Source: Okeania sp. KiyG1 (lineage in GTDB: Bacteria > Cyanobacteriota > Cyanobacteriia > Cyanobacteriales > Microcoleaceae). Taken from it: DNA of 64,000 bases. The notes beneath the pieces are model-generated. The model was not told the DNA's origin, searched no databases, and saw nothing but the letters and a program-made list of their open reading frames with translations. Each line of letters opens with the position of its first letter. The first letter of the stretch is position 1. This document shows, piece by piece, positions 60,543-64,000 of the stretch. The stretch is from assembly GCF_014132355.1 (NCBI RefSeq), contig NZ_BLZO01000086.1, positions 1 through 64,000 on the forward strand. Reading direction: 5' to 3'. The position numbers and the translations under genes are program-made.

Positions 60543-61088
60543 TTATTCTACTCCTTTATCGTTCTGCTCATGCACTTGTTGACAAGCTAACTGACTACGA
60601 TCAAATGGTTCTAGTATATTTCTTCGATAATATATTGATTCTAATTGCTTTGCTATACTTTCTAGTTCTGTACTAAAGTTATCTGAAGTCGTTAAAATCA
60701 GAGGAGGATAATTTGAATTTATAGAATTTAATTGAACCGTGGAAGTTTTGAGACCATATTGTGGTTCGTCTTCCCTAATAACTAAAATAGTAGGTATCTC
60801 CTGTCTAGTATTAATTTCCAGTAATAGTGGTTCTTGTACTAGGATGAGCTGGCTTTTTGTCTCAGTTGCAGTTAACAAAGGAGCTGCTATTAGTTCTACA
60901 AAAATATGCTCTTTCAGCAGTTCACCGTACAAAGTTTCTTGAAAATTTGTAGGACGAATTGGTTCAGTGACTCGAAATTCTAGTGGCTTAGTTTCGTAAT
61001 CTGTAACAAGTATAGAACCTCTAATCACATTTCCGTCTTCAAAATCAAAACAAGAAATAAAAGCTATTTTGATATCGTTAATATTCAT
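60543..61088 (-). CDS. Unknown protein in the helicase operon
   Basis: 181 residues starting MNINDIKIAFISCFDFEDGN. I do not recognise a family. It looks mostly beta-stranded (VIRGSILVTDYETKPLEFRV, HIFVELIAAPLLTA) with a helical C-terminus (STELESIAKQLESIYYRRNI). The helicase N-terminus is also beta-rich, but I see no clear similarity. There is no catalytic motif, signal or membrane segment. It ends TAA five bases before the helicase start, so it is very likely a partner of the helicase, perhaps an adaptor or sensor. Confidence 0.65.
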   Translation of the reverse strand: MNINDIKIAFISCFDFEDGNVIRGSILVTDYETKPLEFRVTEPIRPTNFQETLYGELLKEHIFVELIAAPLLTATETKSQLILVQEPLLLEINTRQEIPTILVIREDEPQYGLKTSTVQLNSINSNYPPLILTTSDNFSTELESIAKQLESIYYRRNILEPFDRSQLACQQVHEQNDKGVE

Positions 61089-61416
61089 TAGTTTCAGAAA
61101 AGAAATAAAAATAAAATTGTTTGACTTTAAGCTTTCAGTACAACCAATATAATTATTTGCGATTTTAGTTGATTTGTCAATTATTTTTACCGAAAAATTG
61201 TGGTTTAAAGCCTCCCCTTTTAAGGGGATAAAAAGCGGTCTCCGGATGGCGTTTGCTATCGCAAAGCTGCGCTAACAGCGGAGCGGCTCTGATAAGAGCG
61301 GTCTCCTCGCCATATCCAATCGACCAAGAGAAGAAAAATTTTCATTATTAGTCAATCCTCTCCTTGAAAAGAAGAGGTAATTATTCATTATTAATTGTTG
61401 AACCATAATATTAGTT
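61089..61416. repeat. Hairpin-type MITE between the metacaspase and the unknown gene
   Basis: An element from about 61190 (ACCGAAAAATTGTGGTTTAA, aagcctccccttttaagggg) to about 61385 (ctctccttgaaaagaagagg) includes 'gccatatccaatcgaccaag' and a small dispersed repeat (aagctgcgctaacagcgg). It probably entered what was once a tighter caspase-unknown-helicase operon. No gene. Confidence 0.65.
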
Positions 61417-62623
61417 TTATTCAAGAATAAATTGTTCAATAGCAGAAATTTCATCCTCCAATTCAGCAATTTTAGCCTCTTCTTCCAAAAGCTGTTTTTC
61501 TAATTGAAACTTAACTGCTGTTGCACTTTCAATAGCTAGGTCTGCTCGCATTCGTTTTGCTTTTTCACTGCGTAAGTTGTAGTCTGATTCTAGGGAATCT
61601 CGTTTCTGCTCCATTCGTCGTCGTTTTCCAGATGTTAAATTAGTTGTTGTACCAATAGATTCAATAAAAGGTAACTCTCCTGTTGTAAACTTACTACCGC
61701 CTGCATAGTAACAGATAGGAAAGTTATCGCCTAGTTCTAAAACCTTATTTACGAAGGGGTGCTGAGAATTATTTGTTCGTTTAGGAACTTGGTCAAATAG
61801 GTAAATCAAGGTATCAAGGATACGAGCATAACCATCCTGATTAACAGATGCTTTACCTTGCATTCCCTCTAGTAAACAAGCAGTAAAGATACTGTAAGGA
61901 TTACCAGTATACGATAATTCATCTTCCCTTGAAGAAGCAACCACTACTCGACCACTACCTGATTTCAAAATATTCATCAGGTCAGGTGGAACAGGTGACT
62001 TAACAAAACTTTTCTCTATATCCTTCAGTTGGGGTAGACCTCCAGCATGACAGCAATCTAAGAAAACCACTAACTTATATCATGTCCGGTTGAACAGTTA
62101 TAAATAAATGACGGAGTCCTCAGGAGTCAACCCACCCCTAACCCTCCCAGGAGGGGAAGTCAGGAGTCAGGAGGAAATAAAGAAGAAGAGAAGGAGAAAG
62201 TTTTTTTATCACTAATTATCCGGACATGATATTACGAGCATTTATAGCTTCTATCTTTTCAGTGAACTCTTTGCCTGAAATTGCTGTATCCTCAAGATTA
62301 TTCATCTTAAAGCCATAAGGAACTAAAAAATACTTTTCCCCATCTGGACTATTAATTTTTACTCCATGACCAGAATAATAGACAATTACCGTAGCTTCAG
62401 GATTGTGACTCACCTGTTCAATTAATGAGTCAAATGCAGCAAGAATCTTTAAACGAGTGGCTGAAGTTTCTGTGAGTAATACTACTTGTTCTTTTGAGTA
62501 AGCTGCTTTACCAGGATAAATCAATATATTATGTAGAGCAGTAGCATCTTGAACAGTAACAGGTAAATCAGCACCGATGCCAATTAGTAATGCGTAGCCA
62601 TTAGAAAAGGTTTGATTAGTCAT
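61417..62623 (-). pseudogene. Metacaspase (peptidase C14) gene interrupted by a MITE
   Basis: The 5' part (62623-62216) encodes a caspase p20 start, GYALLIGIGADLPVTVQDAT, with catalytic His86 in VIVYYSGHG. The 3' part (to 61417) begins MVFLDCCHAGGL, holding the catalytic Cys, then VVVASSREDELSYTGN and GIFT-like SIFTACLLEGMQGKASVNQD, and ends with a 66-residue coiled coil. The two parts are separated by a 154-bp MITE at 62078-62231 with a TTA duplication. Removing 157 bases gives exactly 1050 nt, a 349-residue protein reading NARKLVVFLDCC across the join. As it stands His and Cys are on separate frames. The coiled coil (residues 284-349 of the restored protein) aligns without gaps to the helicase C-terminus. 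Confidence 0.88.
62078..62231. mobile_element. MITE, TATCATGTCCGG family, copy 4, inside the metacaspase
   Basis: Left end TATCATGTCCGG, right end CCGGACATGATA, flanked by TTA (62075-62077 and 62232-62234). It contains 'ggagtcaacccacccctaac', 'tcaggagtcaggagg' and 'tcactaattat'. The latter is shared, in reverse, with copies 1 and 6 (ataattagtga). Confidence 0.9.
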
Positions 62624-62787
62624 GATTCACTTTTATTAACTTATGAAATTTGATTGTTTCGTAATCAAGTTAAGTTGGCTATAAAAAATTTTAACATAAT
62701 CGTTTTTTGGTAATAGTGCATTGTAGTGGTATAGAAAGTGGGAGCATCTTGCTCCCGTTCTCAGTGTTGCTTATCTCCACTTAATAA
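62624..62787. other. Short gap between the metacaspase and the creatininase-like gene
   Basis: AT-rich with 'gtgggagcatcttgctcccgtt', a palindrome near 62739-62760 similar to the 'gagcaagatgctcccac' repeats at 54860. It could serve as the terminator of the creatininase-like gene on one side, or be just another repeat. Confidence 0.35.
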
Positions 62788-63603
62788 TCAAGAGTTAGGT
62801 TTTTGTTTTGGCTGCCGAAATTTATAAACATCCCGAATAACCTGCACCCAACTATCAGTCAAAGCTTCAATAAGGCGATCGCCTTTTTCTTTCGTTGCTA
62901 CCTTTGCATCACCCAACACCCCACTACAACTTAACTCCTGGGTTAACCAAGCGAAAGGCAACTTTCCCTCCATACTTAACATACTGTCTTCAGGCAAATC
63001 TTGAGGATATTCCGTTACTGCCTTATCCATTTTTACCGTATCCGGCAATATTGACAACATCATACTGGTTTCCCCATCTCCTGCATGAATTCCCAATTCC
63101 ATTTCCTTTGGCGTAAACAACTCTTCGTTAGGCAGGGGTACGCGCCAAGCAAAAAGCGGAAATAGCAAAAAATCCTCATATTTCTGGTGCAAGTCTCGCG
63201 CCACAATTTCGATAACTTGTGGTTGTCCGCCATGAGCGTTCAAAAATACCAATTTGCGGAACCCAGAACGATAGATACTTTCAGCCATTTCTGTCAATAC
63301 TGCCATCAAAGTCTGAGCGGTGAGAGTAATAGTACCCGGAAAATGCCAATGTTCGTTAGATTTACCGTAATATTGAGTTGGTAAGGCGTAAGCAGGAATA
63401 TTAGAGTCGAGTTTAGCTAGTGCTTTACCTGTAATAAAAGTAGCGATCGCCGAATCAACAATTATAGGTAAATGAAAACCGTGTTGTTCAATAGAACCCA
63501 CTGGTTGAATAATTACTACATTTTCCTTATTTGGCATTGTTTCAATATCTTGCCAGGTGAGATAGGGAAAAAATCTTTCTGGTGGGATAAAATTGTGCAT
63601 CAT
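62788..63603 (-). CDS. Creatininase-family amidohydrolase
   Basis: 271 residues if started at the ATG 63603 (an adjacent ATG at 63600 is equally good; the TTG at 63618 is less likely). The metal-binding pattern is complete: QPVGSIEQHGFHLPIIVDS (Glu, His, Asp), VFLNAHGGQPQ and HAGDGETSMML (Glu). Family members hydrolyse creatinine or remove formyl/amide groups in cofactor synthesis. The substrate here is unknown. No operon partner is visible; it precedes the metacaspase on the same strand with a 164-base gap. Intact. Confidence 0.85.
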   Translation of the reverse strand: MMHNFIPPERFFPYLTWQDIETMPNKENVVIIQPVGSIEQHGFHLPIIVDSAIATFITGKALAKLDSNIPAYALPTQYYGKSNEHWHFPGTITLTAQTLMAVLTEMAESIYRSGFRKLVFLNAHGGQPQVIEIVARDLHQKYEDFLLFPLFAWRVPLPNEELFTPKEMELGIHAGDGETSMMLSILPDTVKMDKAVTEYPQDLPEDSMLSMEGKLPFAWLTQELSCSGVLGDAKVATKEKGDRLIEALTDSWVQVIRDVYKFRQPKQKPNS

Positions 63604-64000
63604 TATTAATAAAGTCAAATATCATTAATAATCATAATAGACATCTCCTAGAAAAGAGGGAGTAGGGAGTAGGGAGTAGGGAGTAGAGAGTAGGGGAAAA
63701 TAATTGATAATTTCTGTGGCATAATTGACTTTATTTTTGCGGGACTTATATCATATTCGGATAATTAGTGATAAATCAAGTTTAAGGACTAACAATACCG
63801 AGAGTACTAAAGAAATACTGAAATTATCAATACCCCATCTCCAATATTTCCTCTTTTTATCCTTTCTTTCTTCCTGACTCCTGACTCGGTCCTCCTGACT
63901 CCTCACAACAGTTATTTATAAGTATTCAACCGTTAGCGCAGCTCCCCCTCCGGGGGAACATGATATTACGCATAACCACAAAATATAGTGGTTAACGGCC
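63604..64000. repeat. Right edge: simple repeats and MITE copy 6
   Basis: 'tagacatctcctagaaaag' at 63640, 'gtagggagtagggagtaggg' to 63695, then a TATCATATTCGG-ended MITE at 63759-63965. After it, 'ttacgcataaccac' resembles the start of the AGGACTTACGCA elements. No gene is seen. Confidence 0.65.
63759..63965. mobile_element. MITE, TATCATGTCCGG family, copy 6
   Basis: Left end TATCATATTCGG; right end CAACCG...AACATGATA. Here a small dispersed repeat (ttagcgcagctccccctccg) is inserted within the right end. TTA flanks both sides (63756-63758 and 63966-63968). Confidence 0.75.

Overview
The window is AT-rich chromosomal DNA of a cyanobacterium, probably a filamentous, nitrogen-fixing one. The octamer GCGATCGC (HIP1) recurs throughout, and the gene set is cyanobacterial: a type I-D CRISPR-Cas locus, uptake hydrogenase hupS/hupL with its protease, nifJ, a Uma2-family gene, a trypsin-GUN4 fusion and a metacaspase. 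Species cannot be named from the sequence alone. The region is very repeat-rich. Almost every intergenic gap holds MITE-like inverted repeats, small dispersed repeats or minisatellites, and several of these lie inside genes.

Layout. 1-323: decayed VapC toxin gene. 493-16156: type I-D cas operon in the order cas10d, csc2 (cas7), csc1 (cas5), cas3', cas6, cas4, cas1, cas2. It is followed by a leader and a 53-repeat CRISPR array (16421-20224). Between csc1 and cas3' lies a 3.6-kb tandem array made of fused copies of the csc1 3' end and the cas3 5' end. 20386-23563: hupL and hupS on the minus strand. 23893-25345: 17-unit palindrome/HIP1 minisatellite. 25386-30119: nucleotidyltransferase, DUF433/PIN-like toxin-antitoxin pair, trypsin-GUN4 protein, a broken gene and a Uma2 nuclease. 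30464-37004: hupW, nifJ and a dihydroorotate-dehydrogenase-like gene. 37445-38247: small gene plus a PIN toxin with an internal stop. 38992-44193: acyltransferase, a nine-unit 174-bp array and a frameshifted HerA ATPase. 44701-45411: TIR-bounded element carrying a second palindrome/HIP1 array. 45703-51521: GH63-type glycosidase, transposase remnants, an MDR oxidoreductase, a TnpB remnant and a PAN-like secreted protein. 52526-57549: polytopic membrane protein, ankyrin protein and LpxB-like protein. 58291-62623: SNF2 helicase, unknown protein and metacaspase. 62788-63603: creatininase-family protein.

How the genes work together. The cas genes would form an I-D interference complex (Cas10d HD nuclease, Cas7/Csc2, Cas5/Csc1, helicase Cas3', Cas6 and a predicted internally translated Cas11d) plus a Cas4-Cas1-Cas2 adaptation module. 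The adaptation genes look intact. The interference genes carry frameshifts in homopolymers, and cas3' has been moved almost 4 kb from csc1. HupSL recycles hydrogen from nitrogenase, HupW matures HupL, and NifJ makes reduced ferredoxin.

Most notable: (1) the csc1/cas3 junction amplification, in which many units are mini-ORFs with a strong ribosome binding site; (2) a metacaspase and a SNF2 helicase, two genes apart, ending in the same 66-residue coiled-coil adaptor (25 of about 64 aligned positions identical), which suggests one caspase-helicase conflict system; the metacaspase is cut between its catalytic His and Cys by a MITE whose removal with one TTA target copy restores the frame exactly; (3) a MITE family with TATCATGTCCGG-type ends and TNA target duplications, six copies; (4) two distant minisatellites in opposite orientation sharing one palindromic core with HIP1; (5) palindromic repeats inserted in frame in lpxB-like, hupW and trypsin-GUN4 genes.
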